The notes below the pieces were generated by a model. That model ran no database searches. It was not told the DNA's origin and saw nothing but the letters and a program-made list of their open reading frames with translations. Both the position numbers and the translations under genes were made by a program. This document shows positions 1 through 7,803 of a DNA stretch of 32,951 nt, one piece after another; position 1 is the first letter of the stretch, and every line of letters begins with the position of its first letter. Location of the stretch: the NCBI GenBank assembly GCA_001801665.1, contig MGYH01000019.1, positions 13,845-46,795 on the forward strand, read 5' to 3'. Origin of the DNA: Gammaproteobacteria bacterium RIFCSPHIGHO2_12_FULL_45_12 (GTDB taxonomy: Bacteria > Pseudomonadota > Gammaproteobacteria > DSM-16500).

Positions 1-316
1 CATCCACTAATAAATAACGCAGGGAAAAAGGCTGTGCCATGCGCACAATGGTATCGTATACGGCCGTGTCGCCATGCGGGTGATATTTACCGATGACATC
101 ACCGACAATACGGGCGGATTTTTTATAAGGCTTGTTCCAGTCATTTCCCAGCTCATGCATGGCAAACAAGGCCCGACGGTGTACGGGTTTCAAGCCATCA
201 CGCACATCGGGGAGCGCGCGCCCCACGATGACGCTCATGGCATAATCGAGATAAGATTTTTTAAGTTCACTTTCAACGCTTACTTTCTGTACTTCTTTTG
301 CGATTGGAGTATCCAT
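1..316 (-). CDS. gyrA: DNA gyrase subunit A, N-terminal part (cut by window edge)
   Basis: The 105 codons visible encode the start of the GyrA subunit of DNA gyrase, the type IIA topoisomerase that introduces negative supercoils. The translation begins MDTPIAKEVQKVSVESELKK and continues with SYLDYAMSVIVGRALPDVRD, GLKPVHRRALFAMHEL, then KPYKKSARIVGDVIGKYHPH and GDTAVYDTIVRMAQP. These are the conserved N-terminal segments of the breakage-reunion domain. The catalytic tyrosine lies beyond the edge. A second in-frame ATG four codons upstream (326-328) could also be used, and neither has a strong ribosome-binding site. The gene is incomplete only because the window ends. Confidence 0.96.
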   Translation of the reverse strand, partial: MDTPIAKEVQKVSVESELKKSYLDYAMSVIVGRALPDVRDGLKPVHRRALFAMHELGNDWNKPYKKSARIVGDVIGKYHPHGDTAVYDTIVRMAQPFSLRYLLVD

Positions 317-351
317 AGTGGGCTGCATTCTATGTCAAATTGAGTCGGCAA

Positions 352-357
352 ATTGTA
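352..357 (-). promoter_or_regulatory. putative gyrA promoter -10 element
   Basis: On the minus strand TACAAT (5 of 6 matches to TATAAT) lies about 35 bases upstream of the gyrA start. The region 17 bases further upstream (TGTAGA) is only a poor -35 match. It is called from sequence alone. Confidence 0.4.
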
Positions 358-406
358 TCATAACTCTTTTATTTTCTACAGTATTAAGTGGCACCATCAG
401 CTTCAA

Positions 407-514
407 ATGAGAGTAATATTGGTGGATGACGACGCTAAAAGCGCGTCCATATACACCCGACATTTGCATCAAAATGGATGTGAGGCAATTGGGGAGCATA
501 CCAAGGCGGCGTGA
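407..514 (+). pseudogene. response-regulator receiver-domain remnant
   Basis: An ATG at 407 opens a 35-codon reading frame beginning MRVILVDDDAKSASIYTRHL and ending EAIGEHTKAA before TGA. The hydrophobic beta-1 strand, the run of three acidic residues (D7-D8-D9, the acidic pocket) and the following amphipathic helix are the hallmark of a CheY-like receiver domain. The phospho-acceptor aspartate region and any output domain are missing. I could not recover a convincing continuation in the other frames before fadD ends at 551. It is most likely the 5' stump of a deleted two-component regulator gene, divergent from gyrA. A real micro-protein is possible but unlikely. Confidence 0.55.
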
Positions 515-550
515 AAGTTTGCGTCAAGTGCCTGTTGGCTGTGCCTTAGC

Positions 551-2251
551 TTAAGTGGGTTTCAATGCCCGCCTCAAAATTTTACCCACATTCGTTTTCG
601 GTAACTCATCCGTAAACTCAATGTATTTGGGGACTTTGTAGGGCGTCAGGTGTTCTCGACAATATTTAACCACCTTCTCGGCGGTTAACGCGGGGTCATC
701 TTTGACGATAAAGGCTTTGACGGTCTCACCCGAGTTCTCATCACTGACCCCGATGACAGCGGCCTCAGAGATACCGGCCAATCGCGTGAGGACATCTTCA
801 ATTTCATTGGGATACACATTAAAACCAGACACTAAAATCATATCTTTCTTGCGCTCCAGCAATCGAAAGAAACCCTTCTCATCCATGGAGGCAATGTCTC
901 CCGTTAATAGCCAGCCGTCTTTTGTAAAAACCTTTTCAGTTTCAGCCGGATTGCGCCAATAGCCCTTCATCACCTGGGGACCCTTGATGCCCAGCTCACC
1001 TGCCTCACCCACTGGCAATTCGCACCCCTCCTCATCCAGAATAATTAAATGAGTCGAGGACACTGGCAAGCCAATGGACCCGTTATAACTTTTTTCCGTG
1101 ACAGGATTGATGGTGACACAAGGGGAGGTTTCCGTTAACCCATAGGCTTCAAGCAAAGGCGCACCGGTGATGGCCTGCCATTTTTCAGCCACGGCACGCT
1201 GTACCGCCATGCCGCCTCCAAGTGCTAGGCGCAAACAACTAAAATCAAGCTTGGAAAAAGCCGGGTATTTAATTAAGGCATGAAACAACGTATTCACGCC
1301 GGTGATCGCGGTAAACTTGAATTGACGCATATCACGTACCATGCGGGGAATATCCCGCGGGTTGGCAATTAAGACATTTAATCCCCCAATTCGGGAGAAA
1401 TACAGGCAATTCGCCAGCAATGAAAATATATGGTAAAGCGGCAACGCCGTAATAATAATCTCATGACCAGGTTCTATGATGCTTTTAAACCAAGCATCCG
1501 CTTGCTGCATATTCGCAATCAGATTGCGATGCGTTAACACCGCCCCTTTTGATATCCCCGTTGTGCCGCCGGTATATTGAAGAAAAGCCGTATCATCAGG
1601 GCTGATGTCAACGGGACTGAGCGGCAAGCGTTTCCCAGCAAGAATAGCCTGCTTAAAATGAATAACACCTGGAATGCGCCAATGAGGGATTTTATGATAA
1701 ACATATTTTAGCACCAGGTGTGTCACGAATGCTTTCGGCCAAGGTAACAGATCGCCAATATGGGTAATGATCACGTGTTTCAGTGTGGGAACACGCGCTA
1801 ATGCCTGCTCAACCGTATTGGCAAAATTCGCCAAAGCAAGAAGGGTCGTCGCTTCTGCGTTTTTCAATTGTTCAGCCAACTCATCCGCGGTATAAAGCGG
1901 ATTAATGCTAACCACCACCAGACCAATACGCAACGCTGCAAATAATGCCACCGGATATTGCAACACATTAGGCAGCATGATCGCCATCCGGTCGCCTTTC
2001 TTCATCTGTAAGTGCTGTTGCAAATAAGCCGCCAATTCGCGGCTGAATGCATCCACCTCAGCAAAGGTAAGCGTCACGCCCATACTATAAAATGCGGGGC
2101 GATCACGATAAAGCTCACAACTTCGCTGAAAAATTTGCGGGATATTTCTGAAGGCGTCAGGATCAATTTCAGCAGGCACGCCGGAGGAGTAACTTTTTAG
2201 CCAGACTTTGCTAGCACTCGCTGAGCCCTTCGTTGATTCCGTTGACGGCAT
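551..2251 (-). CDS. fadD: long-chain fatty acid--CoA ligase (FadD-like)
   Basis: An acyl-adenylate-forming ligase of 566 residues, close to the 561 of E. coli FadD. It activates fatty acids to acyl-CoA with ATP, feeding beta-oxidation or lipid synthesis at the inner membrane. The ATP/AMP-binding P-loop reads YTGGTTGISKGAVLTH, followed by YGLTETSP, the GWLLTGDIASMDEKGF hinge region, LLERKKDMILVSGFNVYPNE and the C-terminal catalytic lysine motif KTNVGKILRR. The frame is open upstream to 2314, but that part reads through the tRNA-Pro gene, so I start at the ATG at 2251 (MPSTESTKG). Only 21 bases separate this ATG from the tRNA 3' end and no strong ribosome-binding site is visible there, so the gene probably depends on a transcript coming through ihfA-merR-tRNA-Pro. 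FadD is the best label, but other medium- or long-chain acyl-CoA synthetases share these motifs. Confidence 0.88.
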   Translation of the reverse strand: MPSTESTKGSASASKVWLKSYSSGVPAEIDPDAFRNIPQIFQRSCELYRDRPAFYSMGVTLTFAEVDAFSRELAAYLQQHLQMKKGDRMAIMLPNVLQYPVALFAALRIGLVVVSINPLYTADELAEQLKNAEATTLLALANFANTVEQALARVPTLKHVIITHIGDLLPWPKAFVTHLVLKYVYHKIPHWRIPGVIHFKQAILAGKRLPLSPVDISPDDTAFLQYTGGTTGISKGAVLTHRNLIANMQQADAWFKSIIEPGHEIIITALPLYHIFSLLANCLYFSRIGGLNVLIANPRDIPRMVRDMRQFKFTAITGVNTLFHALIKYPAFSKLDFSCLRLALGGGMAVQRAVAEKWQAITGAPLLEAYGLTETSPCVTINPVTEKSYNGSIGLPVSSTHLIILDEEGCELPVGEAGELGIKGPQVMKGYWRNPAETEKVFTKDGWLLTGDIASMDEKGFFRLLERKKDMILVSGFNVYPNEIEDVLTRLAGISEAAVIGVSDENSGETVKAFIVKDDPALTAEKVVKYCREHLTPYKVPKYIEFTDELPKTNVGKILRRALKPT

Positions 2252-2272
2252 AAACTGAATTCCATCTTTATA

Positions 2273-2346
2273 TCGGGACGGCCGGATTTGAACCGGCGAC
2301 CACTTACACCCCATGCAAGTGCGCTACCAGACTGCGCTACGCCCCG
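2273..2346 (-). tRNA. tRNA-Pro (anticodon GGG)
   Basis: A 74-base cloverleaf. The acceptor stem CGGGGCG pairs with CGTCCCG (C1-G72 and discriminator A73, the bacterial tRNA-Pro identity pattern). The D-stem GCGC/GCGC, anticodon stem CTTGC/GTAAG with loop ATGGGGT (anticodon GGG) and T-arm GCCGG-TTCAAAT-CCGGC are all intact. The 3' CCA is not encoded (TAT follows), so it must be added after transcription. It sits 17 bases after the MerR-family gene and 21 before fadD, the usual gammaproteobacterial place downstream of ihfA. Confidence 0.97.
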
Positions 2347-2363
2347 ATGATACTATTCCAGCG

Positions 2364-2744
2364 TTAATGACTTGCTGTCACATCAGCCTGCAGATTGTGC
2401 AAAACACTTTCCAGTTCTGCAATCACTTTTTTCACTAATGCGTCAACTTTTACGGATTGACTGACCGTTTCGGGGAGTTGAGTGAGTCTGGCACGCGCTC
2501 CCTCGATGGTAAAGCCGTCGTTATAAAGCAATTTTTTAATCTGCCGGATTAATAAAACATCTTGCTGTTGATAATAACGGCGATTACCGCGACGCTTGAC
2601 GGGCTTTAATTGCGGAAACTCCTGCTCCCAATAACGCAATACATACGCTTTGACAGCGCAAAGCGTGCTCACTTCACTAATTGTAAAATAGCGCTTATCG
2701 GGAATGACGGGCAAATCCTGAGTGGCATTCTGTTTACGACTCAC
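2364..2744 (-). CDS. MerR-family transcriptional regulator
   Basis: A 126-residue DNA-binding protein. The N-terminal MerR winged helix-turn-helix begins near residue 19 (YFTISEVSTLCAVKAYVLRY, then WEQEFPQLKPVKRRGNRRYY). It ends in a short helical segment, QSVKVDALVKKVIAELESVL, that would form the antiparallel dimerisation helix. There is no C-terminal effector-binding domain, so no ligand can be assigned. The start is the GTG at 2744, which overlaps the ihfA stop (GTGA) behind a GGGGGA ribosome-binding site, so translation is coupled to ihfA. A short MerR gene between ihfA and tRNA-Pro is a conserved arrangement in many gammaproteobacteria. Its targets are unknown. Confidence 0.9.
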   Translation of the reverse strand: MSRKQNATQDLPVIPDKRYFTISEVSTLCAVKAYVLRYWEQEFPQLKPVKRRGNRRYYQQQDVLLIRQIKKLLYNDGFTIEGARARLTQLPETVSQSVKVDALVKKVIAELESVLHNLQADVTASH

Positions 2745-3055
2745 ACGCTTCCCCCAGATGATGATTTACTAACATTTTTTTCCACGCGCATTTTTAGTTT
2801 CTGTCCGCAATGGAAAGTGACAACACGTCGCGCTGTCACGGCCACTTCTTCACCCGTTCGTGGGTTTCGCCCTGGTCGTTGTCGTTTATCATGCAGGGTG
2901 AAATTACCAAATCCGGATAACTTGACAGGAATGCCATTTGCCAAGGTATCGCTGACATGGTGAAAAAATACTTCTACAATTTCCTTAGCTTCCCGATTGG
3001 TGAGACCAATTTGCTCATCAATGTGTTTAGCCAAGTCTGCCTTTGTCAATGTCAT
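2741..3055 (-). CDS. ihfA: integration host factor subunit alpha
   Basis: The alpha subunit of the IHF heterodimer, a nucleoid protein that bends DNA sharply at specific sites. The 104-residue product starts MTLTKADLAKHIDEQIGLTN, contains VKLSGFGNFTLHDK, and has the beta-arm signature RPGRNPRTGEEVAVTARRVV, where the conserved proline intercalates into DNA. I chose the ATG at 3055 because it aligns with the family start and has AAGGAG six bases upstream. Two upstream in-frame ATGs (3058 and 3070) are poorly spaced from it. It follows pheT closely, as in E. coli pheST-ihfA. Confidence 0.97.
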   Translation of the reverse strand: MTLTKADLAKHIDEQIGLTNREAKEIVEVFFHHVSDTLANGIPVKLSGFGNFTLHDKRQRPGRNPRTGEEVAVTARRVVTFHCGQKLKMRVEKNVSKSSSGGSV

Positions 3056-3081
3056 CATAAACTCCTTCATTCCTTCAGGTT

Positions 3082-5463
3082 CTAACTCCTTAATTGCGCA
3101 CCTAATGCTCCCTTTAGCGCCGCCATGACCTTCTGAAGCATGCTTGCCACTTCTTCATCTATCAGTGTTCGGGTGGGATGCTGCAAAATAATGGCCAAGG
3201 CCACACTCTTCAAACCAGGCACTACCCCTTTGCCCTGATAAACGTCAAAAATAAAAACCTCTTTTAACCAAGCACCTACCGTCTCCTTTATTGTATCCTG
3301 AATCAACACGGATGGTATAGTCTGATTGACGAGAATGGCCAAATCACGTCGAACTTCCGGAAACTTTGAAATATCGGCGCTCTGATAGGAATCAGGCAAT
3401 TTCAGATATTTTGTCTTAATTTCGAAAACATACACATTGCCAACCACACCCATCACCTGAAGAATGGAAGGATGCATAGAACCAATAAATCCAATTTTAT
3501 CATTTTTGTAAAAAATATCTGCAGATTGGCCTGGGTGCAACGCCGCCTGTGTGCTGGGTCTAAAAATAAAGTGTGTTAATGGCGCCGATAAAGACAACAG
3601 GTTGCAAATGTCCCCTTTCACATCGTGGAAATCCACTTCCCGTGAGGTGTCTCCCCACTGTTCCTGCCGCGCCAATCCGGCCACCAAGCCACCGACACGC
3701 GGGCACGCTGCCTCAACTGAGGCCTCAAGGTTAAAACAGTCGCCCATCTCAAATAAGCGCACCCGATGTTGCTGCCGGCTTGTATTGTAAAGGAATGCAT
3801 TGACGAGGCCTGGCAATAAATTGGTACGCATCACCGACATATCTGAGGTGATCGGATTCAAAAGCTCATAAGGCTTCGCCGCCGCATCAAATAGCTGTTG
3901 CTGCTGGCTGTCAACAAAACTGTAGGAGATGATTTCATGATACCCCTGATGACTCAGTGCCAGGCGAACATGCTGCCAATCCTCACTGGTTTTTACCCGA
4001 CCCGTCTCTGGGTGCAAATTAGCCTTAAGGGGTATCTCCGGAATCTCGTTATAACCCCATAAACGGGCCACCTCTTCGATCAAATCTTCCGGTATCTGAA
4101 TGTCCGGCCGATAGGTGGGAATGGTCACTTTAAAAGACTGTTTCAGTCGTTGGCATTTAAATCCCAGGGCGTCAAAAATGGACTCGACCCGACTGTCCGG
4201 AATCAAGACGCCCAGTAATTGCAGAAGATGCGACTTCGTTAATTCAATCAACCGTTCCCTCGGTATGTTAATGTCATCCCTCTGCTCCATGAGGGGGCCA
4301 GGCTGCCCTCCGGCAAGCGTCATTAACAGATGTGTCGCGCGCTCCATCGCCGCCACCTGAATGCCCGCATCCACACCCCGTTCAAAGCGATAAGATGAAT
4401 CTGAGGTTAATGCGTAATATTGACGTTGACGCGCAACGACCTCCGGAGAAAAATAAGCACTTTCAAGCAGGATGTCTGTTGTTGTTAAAGTCACACTTGA
4501 ATTAAGACCGCCCATCACACCCGCGATGGCAAGCGGACGCGCGTGGTCAGCCACGACCAGTGTCTCGCCATCCAACTCTTTTTCACTGCCATCCAGCAAG
4601 GCTATCCGCTCGCCCTGTTTCGACAACCGGACTTCAATGCCATGCTCAATGGTTGAGAGGTCAAAGGCATGCATGGGCTGACCCAGTTCAAGCAGAATGT
4701 AGTTGGTAATATCGACGGCGATATTGATTGAACGTATGCCGGAACGTCTTAACCGCTCTTTCATCCACAGTGGGGTGGGCGCCTCCATGTGAATGCCGCT
4801 GACCACACGCCCCACATAATGGGGGCACGCCGCTTTTGCGCTTACCTTGATGTCCAGTTTGCCGCTGATGACCGGCACAACGGGTTTGATGGCTAGCGCG
4901 TGAAAGGGTGCGCCTGTGATCGCGGCAATTTCACGCGCCATTCCCTTCATGCTTAAACAGTCACCACGGTTCGGAGTGACTGACACATCAATGACATAAT
5001 CATCTAAGTTAAAGTATTTTCTAACATCAAGGCCGAGTGGGGCATCTGCGGGCAAGACCAGCAACCCCTCGCTTTCCTGAGCCATGCCAATCTCAGCGGC
5101 CGTGCAAAGCATCCCTTCTGAATCCGCACCCCGTATGTTGACCGCCACAATTTTTTGCTGGTTGGGCAAGATGGCGCCCAAGGTTGCCACGGGCACTTTC
5201 ATCCCCACTGAGATAATGCGGGCACCGCATACAATATTCAGCCACTTATCGGTGCCAATATCCACTTTGCACAAGTTTAATCGATCTGCTTCAGGGTGCT
5301 TTTCTAACTGTTTTATCTCGCCTACGACCACCCCGTCAAAGGGTTCGGCGGCGAGTGTGGCGTCTTCCACTTCAAGACCCGCCATGGTCAGCGCGCTGCA
5401 TAACGCTTCTCTGGATAAGTCAGGTTTAACCCACTCAAATAACCACGATTCCATACATTTCAT
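3082..5463 (-). CDS. pheT: phenylalanyl-tRNA synthetase beta subunit
   Basis: The large subunit of the alpha2-beta2 PheRS, which charges tRNA-Phe. It has 793 residues (about 795 in E. coli). In order it shows the N-terminal B1 segment (start, WLFEWVKPDLSREAL), the EMAP/OB-type tRNA-binding domain near residues 44-150 (GVVVGEIKQLEKHPEADRLN), the B3/B4 editing region (VTPNRGDCLSMKGMAREIAA and beyond), B5 (RVESIFDALGF), the catalytic-like core with YRPDIQIPEDLIEEVARLWG, and the C-terminal anticodon-binding FDX-ACB domain (FPEVRRDLAILVNQTIPS). The ATG at 5463 preserves the usual five-residue spacing from the initiator methionine to the conserved WL. It lies 15 bases after pheS. Confidence 0.97.
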   Translation of the reverse strand: MKCMESWLFEWVKPDLSREALCSALTMAGLEVEDATLAAEPFDGVVVGEIKQLEKHPEADRLNLCKVDIGTDKWLNIVCGARIISVGMKVPVATLGAILPNQQKIVAVNIRGADSEGMLCTAAEIGMAQESEGLLVLPADAPLGLDVRKYFNLDDYVIDVSVTPNRGDCLSMKGMAREIAAITGAPFHALAIKPVVPVISGKLDIKVSAKAACPHYVGRVVSGIHMEAPTPLWMKERLRRSGIRSINIAVDITNYILLELGQPMHAFDLSTIEHGIEVRLSKQGERIALLDGSEKELDGETLVVADHARPLAIAGVMGGLNSSVTLTTTDILLESAYFSPEVVARQRQYYALTSDSSYRFERGVDAGIQVAAMERATHLLMTLAGGQPGPLMEQRDDINIPRERLIELTKSHLLQLLGVLIPDSRVESIFDALGFKCQRLKQSFKVTIPTYRPDIQIPEDLIEEVARLWGYNEIPEIPLKANLHPETGRVKTSEDWQHVRLALSHQGYHEIISYSFVDSQQQQLFDAAAKPYELLNPITSDMSVMRTNLLPGLVNAFLYNTSRQQHRVRLFEMGDCFNLEASVEAACPRVGGLVAGLARQEQWGDTSREVDFHDVKGDICNLLSLSAPLTHFIFRPSTQAALHPGQSADIFYKNDKIGFIGSMHPSILQVMGVVGNVYVFEIKTKYLKLPDSYQSADISKFPEVRRDLAILVNQTIPSVLIQDTIKETVGAWLKEVFIFDVYQGKGVVPGLKSVALAIILQHPTRTLIDEEVASMLQKVMAALKGALGAQLRS

Positions 5464-5478
5464 AGTCGTATTCTTATG

Positions 5479-6495
5479 TCATTTAAACTGCGTTAAAAAA
5501 CGTAAATCATTTTCAAATAAGGCGCGCAAATCACCGATGCCATATTTTAACATGGTCAGTCTATCGACCCCCAAACCCAATGCGAAGCCTTGGTATTGTT
5601 GACTCTCAATGCCCGCCATCGTGAGTACATTGGGGTGTACCATACCGCAACCCAACACCTCCAGAAACCCAGTCTGCTTGCAGATGCGGCAGCCTTTGCC
5701 AGCACATTTCAAACAGCCAATATCCACTTCGGCAGAAGGTTCTGTGAAAGGGAAATACGAAGGTCTAAAACGGATAACCACCTCCGACTGAAAGAATGAC
5801 TGCAAGAACTGTCGGAGCAATCCTTTTAGGTGCGCAAAGGAAACCTGCTCATCCACCATCAAACATTCCATCTGGTGAAACATAGGCGTATGCGTTAAAT
5901 CAAAGTCACGGCGATAAACCCGCCCCATTGCAACCATACGAAAAGGCGGACGCAATTGTTTCATTGTTCGAATTTGCACAGGTGACATATGCGTTCGTAA
6001 CAAGCGGCCGTCCGGAAAATAAAAAGTATCTTGCATCGCACGCGCTGGATGGAGCGGCGGAATATTTAAGGCGGCAAAATTATGATAATCGTCCTCTATC
6101 TCTGGGCCATCCATAAAAACAAAACCCATTTCTGTAAAAATACGTCTTAATTCAGCCAGTGTTTTAACAAGGGGGTGTATGCTGCCGAACTCGGTTGATC
6201 TGCCAGGAAGCGTAATATCAATGGTTTCGCCAGCCAGTTGTTTTGCAATGTGAGCCTGTTTTAACGCCTCACCGCGCTTTGTAATCAGCGACTGGATGGC
6301 CTCCTTTGTGCTATTTATTTTTTGACCGATAAGGGGGCGATCTTCGGGAGAAAGACTACCCAATGTTTTCAGGTACTCAGACACTTGGCCCTTTTTGCCG
6401 AGATACTGTACTCGAAAATGATCCAAGGTTTTTAAATCAGCGGCCGTGTTAATAGCGGATTCTGCTTGTTGAAGAATGTCTTCCAAAGCTTGCAT
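5479..6495 (-). CDS. pheS: phenylalanyl-tRNA synthetase alpha subunit
   Basis: The catalytic alpha subunit of PheRS, 338 residues. After an N-terminal coiled coil (residues 1-90) come the class II motifs: YHNFAALNIPPLHPARAMQD, TFYFPDGRLLRTHMSPVQIR, motif 2 GRVYRRDFDLTHTPMFHQME, and motif 3 GLGVDRLTMLKYGIGDLR. A cysteine-rich insert is present (CLKCAGKGCRICKQTGFLE). The frame is open upstream to 6537, but I start at the ATG at 6495 (MQALEDILQQ), which has AAGGAG ten bases upstream and a normal family N-terminus. Confidence 0.97.
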   Translation of the reverse strand: MQALEDILQQAESAINTAADLKTLDHFRVQYLGKKGQVSEYLKTLGSLSPEDRPLIGQKINSTKEAIQSLITKRGEALKQAHIAKQLAGETIDITLPGRSTEFGSIHPLVKTLAELRRIFTEMGFVFMDGPEIEDDYHNFAALNIPPLHPARAMQDTFYFPDGRLLRTHMSPVQIRTMKQLRPPFRMVAMGRVYRRDFDLTHTPMFHQMECLMVDEQVSFAHLKGLLRQFLQSFFQSEVVIRFRPSYFPFTEPSAEVDIGCLKCAGKGCRICKQTGFLEVLGCGMVHPNVLTMAGIESQQYQGFALGLGVDRLTMLKYGIGDLRALFENDLRFLTQFK

Positions 6496-6629
6496 GGGTG
6501 ATATGCTCCTTCCAAATAATGTGGCCTCACGAATCACCCGAGGTCAACAGCATCGGGAGACATCACACTGATAAAGCCTGATCGTCACGCGACTGCTTGC
6601 AAAGGGGATAGCAGCACAGCAACATGCCG

Positions 6630-6995
6630 CTAAGCAGCCGCTGCCAAGCTTGCCTTAACCTGCTCTGCCAACACAGTGAAGGCTTCCTTGTCATGCACAG
6701 CAATGTCTGCCAACACCTTACGGTCAATCTCGATCGCTGCCACTTTCAGGCCGTGCATGAAAGCACTGTAAGTCAAGCCATGAACTCGGGCGGCGGCATT
6801 AACACGCACAATCCACAAGGACCGAAAGTCACGTTTACGAACCCGTCGATCACGATAAGCATATTGGGCCGCTTTGATCACGGCTTGCTTGGCAACGCGA
6901 TAAACGCGGCTGCGAGCGCCATAATAACCTTTGGCTTTGGCTAAAACTTTCTTGTGTCTCGCCCTGGCCGTAACACCACGTTTAACTCTCGACAT
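6630..6995 (-). CDS. rplT: 50S ribosomal protein L20
   Basis: A 121-residue basic protein starting MSRVKRGVTARARHKKVLAK and containing GYYGARSRVYRVAKQAVIKA, then AYRDRRVRKRDFRSLWIVRV. This matches L20, an early assembly protein of the large subunit that binds 23S rRNA. The ATG has GAGG at normal spacing. It follows rpmI as in all infC-rpmI-rplT operons. In E. coli L20 represses translation of rpmI and rplT. I did not detect a specific operator here. Confidence 0.98.
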   Translation of the reverse strand: MSRVKRGVTARARHKKVLAKAKGYYGARSRVYRVAKQAVIKAAQYAYRDRRVRKRDFRSLWIVRVNAAARVHGLTYSAFMHGLKVAAIEIDRKVLADIAVHDKEAFTVLAEQVKASLAAAA

Positions 6996-7038
6996 AGTCT
7001 ATTTCCTCAATCAACTTATTGCTTTAACTATCAATTTT

Positions 7039-7236
7039 TTACGCAAAAGGCAGCATTTGTCTCACATGCCCGACATCAGCATCACAGACTTGATGGGCTG
7101 CCCGTAATCCACGTAAGCGCTTGGTGCTTTTATGGGTTAATATGTGATTACGATGTGAGCTGCGGCACTTGAATCCACCATTTCCTTTGGCCCGAAACCG
7201 CTTTGCTGCGCCACGCTTTGATTTCAACTTTGGCAT
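7039..7236 (-). CDS. rpmI: 50S ribosomal protein L35
   Basis: A 65-residue basic protein, MPKLKSKRGAAKRFRAKGNG, then HKSTKRLRGLRA and VRQMLPFA, the complete L35 pattern at the family's usual length (about 65). It has GGAG upstream of the ATG. It sits between infC and rplT, where it is expected to be translationally coupled to rplT. Confidence 0.98.
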   Translation of the reverse strand: MPKLKSKRGAAKRFRAKGNGGFKCRSSHRNHILTHKSTKRLRGLRAAHQVCDADVGHVRQMLPFA

Positions 7237-7270
7237 TTATCTCACTCCAACATAAATTGCATAAAAATAG

Positions 7271-7789
7271 CTATTTCTTCTTTGGCCCCAGCACCATCAC
7301 AATTTGACGGCCTTCAAACTTGGGATGCTGCTCAACTGAACCCTCTTCTGCCAAGGCCCCCACCAGTTTTTCCAGTAACTGCCTGCCCAATTCAGGGTGC
7401 GCCATTTCCCGTCCGCGAAAACGGACCGTGACTTTTACCTTGTCGCCGCTCTCCAGAAATTTTTTAATGTTACGCAGCTTCACCTGATAGTCTGCTTCTT
7501 CCGTTCCGGGTCGAATTTTAATTTCTTTAATCTGAATTTGTTTTTGTTTCTTTTTGGCAACCGCTTTACGCTTGCTCATTTGAAACTTATACTTGCCATA
7601 ATCCATGATTCGGCAAACCGGAGGCTTAGCTTCTGGTGACACTTCGACAATATCTAACCCAGATTCTTCACTTAATTTTTTCGCTTCCTGTATCGACACA
7701 ACGCCAAGTTGCTGGCCTTCTGCACCAATCAAGCGAACCTCATGAGATTTGATCTCATCGTTTACGCGAGGCTTCTTTTCTATACTAAT
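7271..7789 (-). CDS. infC: translation initiation factor IF-3 (AUU start codon)
   Basis: IF-3 binds the 30S subunit, checks the start codon and initiator tRNA, and keeps the subunits apart. The protein has an N-domain (KPRVNDEIKSHEVRLIGAEG), SGLDIVEVSPEAKPPVCRI, the lysine-rich linker KRKAVAKKKQKQIQIKEIKI, and a C-domain ending EGRQIVMVLGPKKK. No ATG, GTG or suitable TTG gives a full N-domain: the TTG at 7732 would cut 19 conserved residues. An in-frame ATT at 7787-7789 has AGGAGG eight bases upstream and gives a 172-residue protein of normal length. AUU is the known start of infC in E. coli, where it lets IF-3 repress its own translation. The same control is inferred here. Confidence 0.95.
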   Translation of the reverse strand: MSIEKKPRVNDEIKSHEVRLIGAEGQQLGVVSIQEAKKLSEESGLDIVEVSPEAKPPVCRIMDYGKYKFQMSKRKAVAKKKQKQIQIKEIKIRPGTEEADYQVKLRNIKKFLESGDKVKVTVRFRGREMAHPELGRQLLEKLVGALAEEGSVEQHPKFEGRQIVMVLGPKKK

Positions 7790-7797
7790 CCTACCAC

Positions 7798-7803
7798 CCT
7801 CCT
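7798..7803 (-). promoter_or_regulatory. infC ribosome-binding site overlapping thrS stop
   Basis: AGGAGG on the minus strand, eight bases before the ATT codon at 7789 and overlapping the TAG stop of thrS (7802-7804). It decides the unusual infC start and ties infC initiation to ribosomes finishing thrS. Confidence 0.85.

Noticed and set aside
2252..2314. N-terminal extension of fadD by 21 codons
   Set aside because: It is translated from the 3' half of tRNA-Pro and the short spacer; the family start fits the ATG at 2251.
5084..5602. Antisense ORF of 172 codons opposite pheT/pheS
   Set aside because: It lies fully opposite strongly conserved coding sequence, shows no family features and has low-complexity composition.
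6496..6629. pheS leader peptide and attenuator like E. coli pheM
   Set aside because: A short ORF is present but lacks a phenylalanine run, and the CCCGA/TCGGG hairpin is not followed by a T-run.
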